From assembly GCF_026723825.1 (NCBI RefSeq), contig NZ_CP113519.1, forward strand, positions 1,736,001-1,800,000: a stretch of DNA of 64,000 bases. The letters run 5' to 3'. Each line of letters opens with the position of its first letter. Position 1 is the first letter of the stretch. Under the pieces are notes generated by a model that was not told the DNA's origin, searched no databases, and saw only the letters and a program-made list of their open reading frames with translations. Below are positions 16,077 through 23,499 of the stretch, one piece after another. This DNA is from Pseudomonas sp. GOM7 (GTDB lineage Bacteria > Pseudomonadota > Gammaproteobacteria > Pseudomonadales > Pseudomonadaceae). Made by a program: the position numbers and the translations under genes.

Positions 16077-16470
16077 CAAGGCGGGTTGAATCAGCTTCAC
16101 AGTTGTAGATGAACTTGAGAATCCTGCCACCGCTCAGCTCGATGTTGACTTGAACATCACCCGCCTCGGATCCCTCATAGGAGACCCGCTCCACCACATG
16201 GCCGACAATGCCCGCCACCCCTGAAAGATCGTTCAGCAACAACCCGAACGCTAGATCAGTGTTTTGCCCAGCCTCCGGCTTCTCACTGACACGCCAGAAG
16301 ACCGTACCGCACTCAAAGTAGAGCCGATACCAACGTTCGTTGAAGCATAGGTGAGCCACGTTCACCTGATCGGTAATTTGCAGCCCTTCATAGAAGTGCT
16401 GCAGCACGAAGCCAGTGCACTGTAGGCCTAGCAGCTGCGGCTCCTCGCCGTTGATGCAATAGTGGGGCAC
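16069..16470 (-). CDS. Cassette-encoded hypothetical protein, first of array A
   Basis: A 133-residue soluble protein, mostly beta by pattern (GLQCTGFVLQHFYEGLQI, RWYRLYFECGTVFWRVSE, GDVQVNIELSGGRILKFIYN). No family recognised. The stop lies within attC A8. Upstream, 17 bases away, is the GTTAGGC core that closes the palindromic motif at 16,487-16,561, where an attI would be expected, yet no integron integrase gene follows. Confidence 0.6.
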   Translation of the reverse strand: MPHYCINGEEPQLLGLQCTGFVLQHFYEGLQITDQVNVAHLCFNERWYRLYFECGTVFWRVSEKPEAGQNTDLAFGLLLNDLSGVAGIVGHVVERVSYEGSEAGDVQVNIELSGGRILKFIYNCEADSTRLVA

Positions 16471-16486
16471 GGTAGATTTTCTTGGC

Positions 16487-16561
16487 GCCTAACAGTGATT
16501 AGATAGTCTTCTTCACTAACACATTAGTAGAGCCAGCGGTCTAACTCCGCACTGCAGGGTG
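16487..16561 (-). repeat. Cassette-boundary palindromic motif, copy 1
   Basis: On the minus strand: GCGGAGTTAGA...TGTGTTAGTG...ATCTAATCACTGTTAGGC. The same frame of words occurs at 43,143-43,209 and 44,784-44,851, where the arms are much better paired. It ends in the GTTAGGC core used by integron sites and directly precedes the first gene of array A. May be an attI- or attC-like site. Confidence 0.6.
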
Positions 16562-16826
16562 TAACCATCCATAGCAAGCACTTAAAAATCAATAAGTTAC
16601 ACAGAAGGCTATACGGCTGAGCGTATTCGCTTGACTTCCACATTTTGCGCTTTCATTACTACTGGACAGATATACACAAAAGCACTGCGACGGTGCAAGG
16701 ACAGCGAGGGTGCGTGTCGAAATCAACGGGCGACATAGTGCCGCAATGGGCAGGAGGGATGAGCCGAAAAGCCTCGATTTTGCTGGCTTTGGGCAGCGAT
16801 GGGCAGCAACGGGCATCCGTAAAAAC
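16562..16826. other. Non-coding stretch between array A and the att fragment
   Basis: No gene was recognised here; a 111-codon plus-strand frame through it has no family features. The last 60 bases (from about 16,763) resemble 26,646-26,697, the sequence before the fourth tRNA fragment: both read AAAGCC-CGATTTT-CTGGCTTTGGGCA and AACGGGCA-CCGT. This looks like the conserved end of an integrative element. Confidence 0.6.
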
Positions 16827-16851
16827 GGGTTCAAATTCCTATCTTCCCGCC
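16827..16851 (+). repeat. tRNA-Ser 3'-end fragment (att site 2)
   Basis: GGGTTCAAATTCCTATCTTC and five more bases match the T-arm and acceptor end of the tRNA-Ser at 11,048-11,072 with one mismatch. Interpreted as the junction between island units A and B. Confidence 0.85.
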
Positions 16852-16859
16852 TGCAAAAA

Positions 16860-17071
16860 GCTGCGTGACTCAATGGGGTACGGGGTTTTGCGTTTCTTTG
16901 AAAAAATGCAGAGTCGTTTGGGGGGCGAATCCAGTACCAAACCGCTCTGCTCAGACATATACCGGCCCATGCGCTCTTAGTCATGGTCGTGTCGGCATGG
17001 CCTAGCTGCTTGTCCAGCCATTCCAGTGTGACGTGGTTTGAACTGGCCTGGCTCGGATACGTATGCCGGAC
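16860..17071 (-). pseudogene. Tyrosine integrase C-terminal remnant
   Basis: On the minus strand, 16,972-17,071 encodes PEVRHTYPSQASSNHVTLEW followed by LDKQLGHADTTMTK, the C-terminal catalytic box of phage-type tyrosine recombinases (R-H-T-Y-x-S and L-G-H). A frame change follows; the adjacent frame continues with MGRYMSEQ-like tail sequence to about 16,860. The N-terminal three quarters, including the first catalytic Arg, are absent because the AraC gene begins immediately (17,073). Position beside the att fragment is exactly where an island integrase is expected. Confidence 0.75.
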
Positions 17072-17072
17072 T

Positions 17073-18107
17073 TCAGGCTTTCCTGTAAGAGCCAGGTGCT
17101 TCGCCTGTCCAGGCTTTGAAGGCACGCTGGAAGGCTGCGCTATCTGAAAAACCGAGCTCTTCGGCGAGCTTGCTAAGTGGCACGTCTGAGCAGGTCAGGC
17201 GCTCGATTGCAATGTCGCGTCGAAGCTGATTTTTGATCATGCGGAAGGAAATACCTTCGTTATTCAGGTCGCGCTGCAAGGTGCTGGTTGAAATGTGGAG
17301 CGCCTTGGCAATGACGCCAAGCTCGGGCCAGTCCAGCCTGTTCTGCAGAAGGAAGGCGCGCACTTTGGCCGAGGTGGGCTGATCGAGGCGCTGTGGTGCA
17401 ACCAGGATATCCGGCGTTCTCGCGATGAAGCTCTTTATCTCGCTCAAGCTCATCTGCCAGCGTTGCGACAGGGCTTCGGCACCGAACCAGATGATCGTGC
17501 TTGGACGGTCAAAGCGAATTTTTCCCGGTAGCAGTTGTTTGCACTCGGCCACATGCTTGGGTTGAGGCGTTGCCAGGTCAAATGCTGGATTCGGAAGTGG
17601 CTGCCCATAAAGCCAGTTCATGAGTCGCAGCAGCACGATCACCAGAATCTCATGAGCAAATGCTCTCTCCGGTAGATAGCTCGGTGGAATGTCGATGCGC
17701 AGCCCAGCCATCGCCCCATCACGTATCAGCAGCACGGTCACGTCATCGTGAAGCAGGTTCATCGCCTTACAGGCCTGGCGAATAGAGCCCTCGAAGGTGC
17801 TGCTACCTACGACTGATTGCACCATCAACGCGAGCGAACCTCGCCTCAGCCTTCTGGAGAACAGCCCGACGCCTTCATCATCCAGCGCTTCCATGATGCT
17901 TCTGAACAAGCTCATGTACTGGGCGATGGTCACTCGGGCATCAGGTTGTTCCAGCAAGTCAGCTGACATGCCTGCCCCTATCAGAAAGGGAGCAGAGGAT
18001 CGCTCCATCCGCTTAAGCCCTGCGAGTAGGCCCTGAACGAATGCGACCGAGATGGTCGTGTGCGGTGGGAGTGTCGTCGACATATCCAGATTGAGGTCTT
18101 CTGACAT
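17073..18107 (-). CDS. AraC-family transcriptional regulator
   Basis: About 344 residues from the ATG at 18,107 (MSEDLNLDMSTTL...); the open frame continues upstream past the divergent thiolase start, so longer starts are unlikely. An N-terminal Arabinose_bd-type domain (AFVQGLLAGLKRMERSSAPFLIGAGMSADLLEQ) precedes a C-terminal AraC double helix-turn-helix ending ELGFSDSAAFQRAFKAWTGEAPGSYRKA. This class (OruR/GbdR/FeaR-like length) activates catabolic operons. It is divergent from the thiolase-led operon and is its likely regulator. Its final codons overlap the integrase remnant, marking the junction where the cargo replaced integrase sequence. Confidence 0.85.
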   Translation of the reverse strand: MSEDLNLDMSTTLPPHTTISVAFVQGLLAGLKRMERSSAPFLIGAGMSADLLEQPDARVTIAQYMSLFRSIMEALDDEGVGLFSRRLRRGSLALMVQSVVGSSTFEGSIRQACKAMNLLHDDVTVLLIRDGAMAGLRIDIPPSYLPERAFAHEILVIVLLRLMNWLYGQPLPNPAFDLATPQPKHVAECKQLLPGKIRFDRPSTIIWFGAEALSQRWQMSLSEIKSFIARTPDILVAPQRLDQPTSAKVRAFLLQNRLDWPELGVIAKALHISTSTLQRDLNNEGISFRMIKNQLRRDIAIERLTCSDVPLSKLAEELGFSDSAAFQRAFKAWTGEAPGSYRKA

Positions 18108-18189
18108 TGGGTTGAAGTGAGTTGCTATCGCTGTCAGCCATGCTGATTCATAGCATCGCAGACACCTCAATCCAACTGTGAGAGCCGCA

Positions 18190-19392
18190 ATGAGCGTGCG
18201 TGTCTGTGTATCCGGGGTTGGCATGATCCCCTTCAGCAAACCTGGTGCCAGTGAGACCTATGATGTCATGGCGGGTGCGGCTGTTCGTGCTGCGCTGCAT
18301 GATGCAGGTATCGACTACGCGCGTATCGAGCAAGCTTATGTGGGCTATGTCTACGGTGATTCAGCCTATGGGCAGAAATCGCTGTATCCCATCGGCATGA
18401 CCGGCATCCCCATTTTCAACGTCAATAACAATTGCGCGACTGGGGCTACCGCATTGTTCCTTGCTCGCCAAGCCATTGAGAGTAGGGCTGCAGATTGCGT
18501 GCTCGCTTTGGGCTTCGAGCAAATGACACCTGGTGCCCTAGACTACATGTTCAACGACCGCCCCCGGTCGCTCTCTCGCTTTGAACAGCTTACTGATGAA
18601 CTGTTGGGCAGCAGCAACAAGCTACCTTTTGCTCTGCGCTGCTTTGGTGGCGCCGGTTACGAGCATATGAAGCGGTTTGGCACCAAGCTCGAAACCTTCG
18701 CCAAAATTCGGGCCAAGGCCAGTCGGCACGCTGCGCAAAACCCTCTGGCTTTGTTCAAGAAAGAAGTGAGTGCTGATGACGTCATGGCGGCAGAAACACT
18801 GTGGCCTGGCGTGATGACGCGTTTGATGGCTTGCCCGCCGACTTGCGGTGCGGCAGCGGCCATTCTCTGCTCTGAGGCATTTGCCAGAAAGCACGGCTTG
18901 AGCACCGAGGTTCAAATTCGTGCGCAAGCGATGACGACTGACTACAGCGCAGCCTTTGCTGCCAAGGATATGCGCGAGTTGGTTGGTGCCAGCATGGCAA
19001 AGTCCGCTGCCTATCAAGTCTATGAAAAGGCAGGTGTCGGAACCGAAGACATTCAGGTCATCGAGCTGCACGACTGCTTCGCCCATAACGAACTCATCAC
19101 CTACGAGGCACTCGGTCTTTGCGCAGAAGGCGAAGCGGAGAAGTTCGTCGAGGACGGCGATAACACCTACGGGGGGCAATACGTCACCAACCCTTCGGGA
19201 GGTCTTCTCTCCAAGGGGCATCCACTCGGCGCCACCGGACTGGCGCAGTGCTTTGAACTGGTAGAGCAGCTTCGCGGTATGGCTGGTGCCCGTCAGGTGG
19301 AGGGCGCTCGCTTTGCTCTTCAGCACAATCTCGGATTGGGCGGAGCGTGCGTTGTGAGCCTCTTCGAGCGGGTCGGCGCAGGTGTGGCGTGA
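18190..19392 (+). CDS. SCP2/SCPx-type thiolase
   Basis: A 400-residue thiolase of the lipid-transfer (sterol carrier protein x) class. The reactive Cys lies in NVNNNCATGATAL, and the His/Cys end carries HDCFAHNE, NPSGGLLSKGHPLGATGLAQ and the GLGGACVV segment. Such enzymes cleave branched or side-chain 3-oxoacyl-CoA (or act in retro-aldol partner complexes), rather than straight-chain fatty acids. It is first in a plus-strand operon with a MaoC-like protein, SDR and acyl-CoA dehydrogenase. The ATG at 18,190 is preferred to the upstream start at 18,178, which would lack a ribosome site. Confidence 0.87.
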   Translation: MSVRVCVSGVGMIPFSKPGASETYDVMAGAAVRAALHDAGIDYARIEQAYVGYVYGDSAYGQKSLYPIGMTGIPIFNVNNNCATGATALFLARQAIESRAADCVLALGFEQMTPGALDYMFNDRPRSLSRFEQLTDELLGSSNKLPFALRCFGGAGYEHMKRFGTKLETFAKIRAKASRHAAQNPLALFKKEVSADDVMAAETLWPGVMTRLMACPPTCGAAAAILCSEAFARKHGLSTEVQIRAQAMTTDYSAAFAAKDMRELVGASMAKSAAYQVYEKAGVGTEDIQVIELHDCFAHNELITYEALGLCAEGEAEKFVEDGDNTYGGQYVTNPSGGLLSKGHPLGATGLAQCFELVEQLRGMAGARQVEGARFALQHNLGLGGACVVSLFERVGAGVA

Positions 19393-19419
19393 TCGATCGA
19401 AATTGGATCGGCCAGACCT

Positions 19420-19746
19420 ATGTGCGATCACAGCCCCATTAATGTTGATAGCGACTTTGCCCGTGCGGCTGGCCTGCCTGACGTCATCGGGCACGGAACG
19501 CTCAGCATGGCCTGGCTCGGCATGTTGCTCACGCAGTGGGTTCCTCTGTCTTGGATTCAGAAACCGGATGTCCGCTTCAGTGGCATCTGCGGGCTTGCAA
19601 CCGTGGCGACTTGCTCTGGGGGAGCCCGCGTCGATGCCTACGGCGTGCATCTACCGCCGAAAGCGGTGGATCAGCGCAGCGAAGAAAAACTCGTTGGTGA
19701 GGCACTGATTGCCAAGCCTCAATCACTCGAAAAAGGTGAAGCATGA
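19420..19746 (+). CDS. MaoC-like hot-dog protein, shortened and motif-degenerate
   Basis: About 108 residues, against 130-150 for MaoC dehydratases. DFARAAGLPDVIGHGTLSMAWLG and DVRFSGICGLATVATCSG are typical hot-dog segments. Two defects are visible. The hydratase motif (GDxNPxH) reads CDHSPIN, so the catalytic His is Asn. The strand and helix normally preceding it appear deleted: the frame upstream reads SIEIGSARP and then directly MCDHSP. It may be an inactive remnant, or a non-catalytic partner of the thiolase as in heteromeric MaoC/DUF35 complexes. Overlaps the next start by 4 bases. Confidence 0.65.
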   Translation: MCDHSPINVDSDFARAAGLPDVIGHGTLSMAWLGMLLTQWVPLSWIQKPDVRFSGICGLATVATCSGGARVDAYGVHLPPKAVDQRSEEKLVGEALIAKPQSLEKGEA

Positions 19747-20573
19747 GCAACGCACTGCAAGGAAAAGTGGCACTTATTACCGGCTCTGGCCGTGGCATTG
19801 GCCGGGCTGTCGCCCTGAAGTTCGCCTCTCAAGGGGCTCGGGTGGTCATCAACGATCTGGATGCCGAAGTCGCAGACAGCGTTGTTCAGGAGATCATCGC
19901 GCTGGGTGGTGAAGCCGTCAGTTGCAACGGCAGTGTCACTGCCGAAGGGTTTGCCGAGCGCTTTATCAAGACAGCGGTCGACTGCTTTGGTGGCCTCGAC
20001 ATCATCGTTAACAACGCGGGTTACACCTGGGACAACGTCATTCAGAAGATGAGTGACGAGCAGTGGCACGACATCATCGATTGCCACCTGACTGCGCCGT
20101 TCAAGATCCTTCGTGCTGCCCAGCCCGTGATCCGTGAATCGGTCAAATCGGAGTCTGCTCGAGGCGAGCGGGTACTCCGGCGCGTCATCAACATCTCCTC
20201 CCTGGCTGGTGTGTTTGGGAACGCTGGCCAAATCAATTACTCCGCAGGCAAGGCCGGCATCATCGGCATGACCCAGGCGCTGGCCAAGGAGTGGGGACGA
20301 CTCAACACGACCGTCAACTGTGTCGCCTTCGGTTTGATTCAGACGCGTCTCACCGTGAAGGCCTCCGATAACCAGACCATGAATATCGATGGCCGGGAAA
20401 TCAAAGTGGGTATCAGCGACGAGATTGCGGCTGCTTCCAAGCACATCATTCCCCTGGGCCGCTTCGGCACCACTGAAGAGGCTGCGGGGGCCGTCTACCT
20501 GTTCGCCATCCCGGAAGCCGACTATGTGAGCGGCCAGACCCTTGTCTGCGCTGGCGGTATCACTGGCGTTTAA
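19743..20573 (+). CDS. SDR-family 3-hydroxyacyl-CoA dehydrogenase
   Basis: A 276-residue short-chain dehydrogenase: cofactor motif TGSGRGIG, NNAG in DIIVNNAGYT, catalytic Ser in INISSLAG and YSAGK. An acidic Asp after the second strand (INDLDAE) suggests NAD(H). It resembles FabG and type 4 17-beta-hydroxysteroid dehydrogenase; in this operon the likely step is oxidation of a 3-hydroxyacyl-CoA before thiolysis. Its ATG overlaps the MaoC-like stop (ATGA), so the two are translationally coupled. Confidence 0.85.
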   Translation: MSNALQGKVALITGSGRGIGRAVALKFASQGARVVINDLDAEVADSVVQEIIALGGEAVSCNGSVTAEGFAERFIKTAVDCFGGLDIIVNNAGYTWDNVIQKMSDEQWHDIIDCHLTAPFKILRAAQPVIRESVKSESARGERVLRRVINISSLAGVFGNAGQINYSAGKAGIIGMTQALAKEWGRLNTTVNCVAFGLIQTRLTVKASDNQTMNIDGREIKVGISDEIAAASKHIIPLGRFGTTEEAAGAVYLFAIPEADYVSGQTLVCAGGITGV

Positions 20574-20591
20574 CCTCCCGAGGATTCAAAG

Positions 20592-21743
20592 ATGCAGAAT
20601 GGACATAGCCATCATCCCTGGATGACTGAGGAGCTATCGGCGACTCGTGAGCAGGCTCGCCGCTTCGCAGAAAAAGAGGTGGCGCCTCGGGTAGAGTCCT
20701 GGAGAGAGGTAGGCCACAGCGACCCACAGGTATGGAAACAACTCGCCGACCTCGGGCTGCTACTCCCTGAGCTGTCGGAAGAGTATGGCGGCTCTGGCGG
20801 CTCGCTGGCCTACCAGTTGGTGGTGCAGGAAGAGCTGGCGCGCGTTGAGGCGGGGCTCGGCATCGTGACGGTGCACTCCATTGCCGCACACTACATCTTG
20901 AACTACGGCACAGATGAGCAGAAGCAGCGCTGGCTCCCTCGTTTGGCCAGCGGAGAGCTGCTGGCCGCTATCGCCATGTCCGAGCCTGGAGCAGGAAGCG
21001 ATCTGCAAGGCGTTCGGACGCGAGCAACACGAGAGGGTGAGGAGTACGTGATCAATGGCTCCAAGATTTTCATATCTGGCGGTTACAACGCCGGGTTGAT
21101 CATCGTGGTCTGCAAGACCGATCTGACCCAGGGAGCCAAAGGCATCTCGTTGATCGTTGTCGAAACGAAGGCGCTGGCAGGTTTCAAGGTGGGCCGGTTG
21201 CTCAACAAGATCGGACTAAAGGCCTCCGATACGGCGGAGCTGTTCTTCGATGAAGTCCGGGTTCCGGCGGGTAATCTCCTAGGCGGTGTGGAGGGCCGTG
21301 GTTTCTATCAACTGATGCAGGAGCTGCCATTTGAACGGATGCAAATTGCTGCGGGAGCCGTTGCAGTGGTGGAGCGTGCGGTAGAGCTCACGGTTCAATA
21401 CACCAAGGAGCGCAAAGCTTTTGGCCAAAGCATTTTCGACTTCCAGAACACTCGGATGAAACTGGCGGAATGCAAGACCTTAGCTCAGGTCATGCGCAGT
21501 TACATGAACGACTGCACCCAGCAACTGGTCGACGGCAAACTCAGCGTAGAAGCGGCTTGTATGGCCAAATGGTGGTGCACCGAGCAGCAATGCAAAGTGC
21601 TGGATGAGTGTTTGCAGTTCTTCGGTGGCTACGGCTTCATGCATGAACAGCCGATAGCCAGGTTCTATGCCGATTCTCGTGCGCAGAAAATCTATGGCGG
21701 GGCCAACGAAGTGATGAAGGAAGTGATCGCCAAATCGCTGTAA
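20592..21743 (+). CDS. Acyl-CoA dehydrogenase
   Basis: A 383-residue FAD flavoprotein of the acyl-CoA dehydrogenase family with the three-domain layout: helical N-terminus, beta core with AMSEPGAGSDLQGV and FISGG, and C-terminal helices with QNTRMKLAECKT and the signature FFGGYGFMHEQPIARFYADS followed by KIYGGANEVMKEV, where the Glu is the usual catalytic base region. It introduces the alpha-beta double bond of an acyl-CoA. A ribosome site (GAGGA) and 18-base gap follow the SDR. Last gene of the plus-strand operon; the paaX-like gene converges from the right. Confidence 0.88.
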   Translation: MQNGHSHHPWMTEELSATREQARRFAEKEVAPRVESWREVGHSDPQVWKQLADLGLLLPELSEEYGGSGGSLAYQLVVQEELARVEAGLGIVTVHSIAAHYILNYGTDEQKQRWLPRLASGELLAAIAMSEPGAGSDLQGVRTRATREGEEYVINGSKIFISGGYNAGLIIVVCKTDLTQGAKGISLIVVETKALAGFKVGRLLNKIGLKASDTAELFFDEVRVPAGNLLGGVEGRGFYQLMQELPFERMQIAAGAVAVVERAVELTVQYTKERKAFGQSIFDFQNTRMKLAECKTLAQVMRSYMNDCTQQLVDGKLSVEAACMAKWWCTEQQCKVLDECLQFFGGYGFMHEQPIARFYADSRAQKIYGGANEVMKEVIAKSL

Positions 21744-21795
21744 GCAGAGGCTGAGCCCTTCGGGGCTCGCCTTTCCCTCGCTTTAGAGGTGCCCT

Positions 21796-22584
21796 TTAGT
21801 CCAGTGCCAGGGCCTTCATCCAGATCTCACGGGCATTCACCTGGTAGGCAGTCATTCGCTCAATGAGCTGCTGCCGCTTTGCGCTGTTGAACATCTCATC
21901 TGGCAGCAATGGATCCAGGATGATCATGCGGATCACTCGACGCCCTTCAATCAGCGTATGCGCGGCAGCCTGCTCCAAGCTCATCGAGAGCAGTTGCCGT
22001 TCACTGGCTTCAAGGCGCTTCAGGCAATCGTCGTAGGATTGATCCAGTGCCTGGGTATCCCAGAGCGTCCAGGCAGCTCGCTCATCTTCCTGCGCAAGGC
22101 CAGTCACTCCTAGGACGGTGGCGGTTGGCGCAAGGCCCAGCAACATCAGCTCCTGCCTAACCTGCTGGACGCCGCCCTGGATATTGTCGGGCCGCACACT
22201 CAAGCCATTAGGCAGTGACTTGAAACCACGTAGCTCCAGTGCTTTGGCATGGCGCTTCAGCGCAGTGCGGTCGGTACGCGATAAGTCCGAATCAAGCACA
22301 CCTACCCAATCACCTCTCCAAGGCGCCATTTGCCGCTCCTTGTAGAGCCAGTTGCGGACATCCTGAAACAGGCTGTGCCCTGCTGGGTTCCAGGCATAGC
22401 AACCTCTGGATTGGGCGGTGACTTTGCCTTGTTGAACCAAACGCGTGAGAGCCACGCGCAGAGTCTGCTCTCCGATCCCCACAAAGCTGCCAGCTCGGCA
22501 CAGCGCCGCTACAGGAAGCTCATGCGCTTCGTGTGAGGACAAAAGATCGAGGACGAGCTCATTAGCCGTAATGCTATCACTCAA
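21796..22584 (-). CDS. PaaX-family transcriptional repressor
   Basis: A 262-residue protein with the PaaX layout: N-terminal winged helix (LPVAALCRAGSFVGIGEQTLRVALTRLVQQGKV), a central Cas2-like/PaaX domain (DWVGVLDSDLSRTDRTALKRHAKAL...GFKSLPNGLSVRPDN) and a C-terminal domain. PaaX represses phenylacetate genes and is released by phenylacetyl-CoA; no paa genes are here, so the effector is more probably an acyl- or aryl-CoA made by the adjacent ligase. It is divergent from the hydratase-ligase pair, with a 14-base palindrome between them. Confidence 0.85.
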   Translation of the reverse strand: MSDSITANELVLDLLSSHEAHELPVAALCRAGSFVGIGEQTLRVALTRLVQQGKVTAQSRGCYAWNPAGHSLFQDVRNWLYKERQMAPWRGDWVGVLDSDLSRTDRTALKRHAKALELRGFKSLPNGLSVRPDNIQGGVQQVRQELMLLGLAPTATVLGVTGLAQEDERAAWTLWDTQALDQSYDDCLKRLEASERQLLSMSLEQAAAHTLIEGRRVIRMIILDPLLPDEMFNSAKRQQLIERMTAYQVNAREIWMKALALD

Positions 22585-22617
22585 AATATTGCTCTCTCAT
22601 ACGATATTTGTATTTCA

Positions 22618-22631
22618 ATGTAATATTACAT
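22618..22631. promoter_or_regulatory. Candidate PaaX-type operator
   Basis: Perfect palindrome ATGTAATATTACAT in the intergenic region between the divergent paaX-like gene and the enoyl-CoA hydratase gene. The position suits a repressor that controls both directions; binding is an inference. Confidence 0.5.
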
Positions 22632-22682
22632 GTATTGGTGTACTGTTTTTCCTTATGAAACATTCCTTGCCTGGAGACCTAT

Positions 22683-23465
22683 ATGAGCGACCAGCTCGTG
22701 ATCACCGAAGTTTCTGAGAGCGTGTGCACCATTATCCTCAACCGCCCAGAGCGGCGGAATGCTGTGGATCGGAAAACGGCGGATGCGCTGCGAGAGGCCT
22801 TTGAGCATTTCGAGGCTGATGCCAATTTGCGGGTAGCGGTGCTTTACGGCGCGGGGGGGAATTTTTGTGCCGGTGCAGATCTGAAAGCCATGAGCTCTCC
22901 TGATGCTCGCAATGAGGTCGATGAGTTCGGTGCAGGCCCAGGGCCAATGGGGCCAACGCGTATGCATCTGAGCAAGCCGGTGATCGCGGCTGTATCAGGC
23001 TATGCAGTTGCCGGGGGGCTAGAGCTCGCTGCCTGGTGTGACATGCGAGTCATAGAGGAATCGGCAATCTTCGGCGTCTTCTGTCGCCGTTGGGGTGTCC
23101 CTCTAATCGACGGCGGCACTGTTCGTTTACCTCGTCTCATTGGGCACGGACGAGCCATGGATCTCATTCTTACGGGGCGCCCGGTGGACGCCCAGGAAGC
23201 GCTGGCGATTGGTCTCGCCAATCGAGTCGTCGCGGACGGCCAAGCGCGTGAGGCCGCCGAGGCCCTGGCAAAAGAAATCGCAGCGTTCCCCCAGCAGTGC
23301 CTGGTTGCGGATCGCCAGTCTGCACATCGCCAATGGGATATTCCGATGACCGACGCGCTTCGCGAAGAGGGGGCAGGCGGGTACCCAATCGTTTTCAAAG
23401 AAGCCATTCAAGGAGCAGGTCGCTTCTCTGAAGGAGCAGGGCGCCACGGCAGCTTCAAGAACTGA
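22683..23465 (+). CDS. Enoyl-CoA hydratase/isomerase (crotonase) family protein
   Basis: A 260-residue crotonase. Oxyanion-hole segments are NFCAGADLKAM and AVAGGLELAAWCDMRV. At the first position usually occupied by a catalytic Glu the sequence reads EESAIFGVFCRRWGVPLIDGGTVRLPRL, a pattern common in hydratases of the EchA class with a single acidic residue shifted. Product and substrate are uncertain: hydration of the unsaturated acyl-CoA from the neighbouring dehydrogenase is likeliest. It lies two genes upstream of nothing else than the CoA ligase, 34 bases away. Confidence 0.85.
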   Translation: MSDQLVITEVSESVCTIILNRPERRNAVDRKTADALREAFEHFEADANLRVAVLYGAGGNFCAGADLKAMSSPDARNEVDEFGAGPGPMGPTRMHLSKPVIAAVSGYAVAGGLELAAWCDMRVIEESAIFGVFCRRWGVPLIDGGTVRLPRLIGHGRAMDLILTGRPVDAQEALAIGLANRVVADGQAREAAEALAKEIAAFPQQCLVADRQSAHRQWDIPMTDALREEGAGGYPIVFKEAIQGAGRFSEGAGRHGSFKN

Positions 23466-23499
23466 AATGCCTCATCGAACTGAATCGGAGGGAACAACA

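Noticed and set aside
16645..16980. 111-codon plus-strand frame after array A
   Set aside because: Spans the att fragment and the antisense of the integrase remnant, so it is chance.
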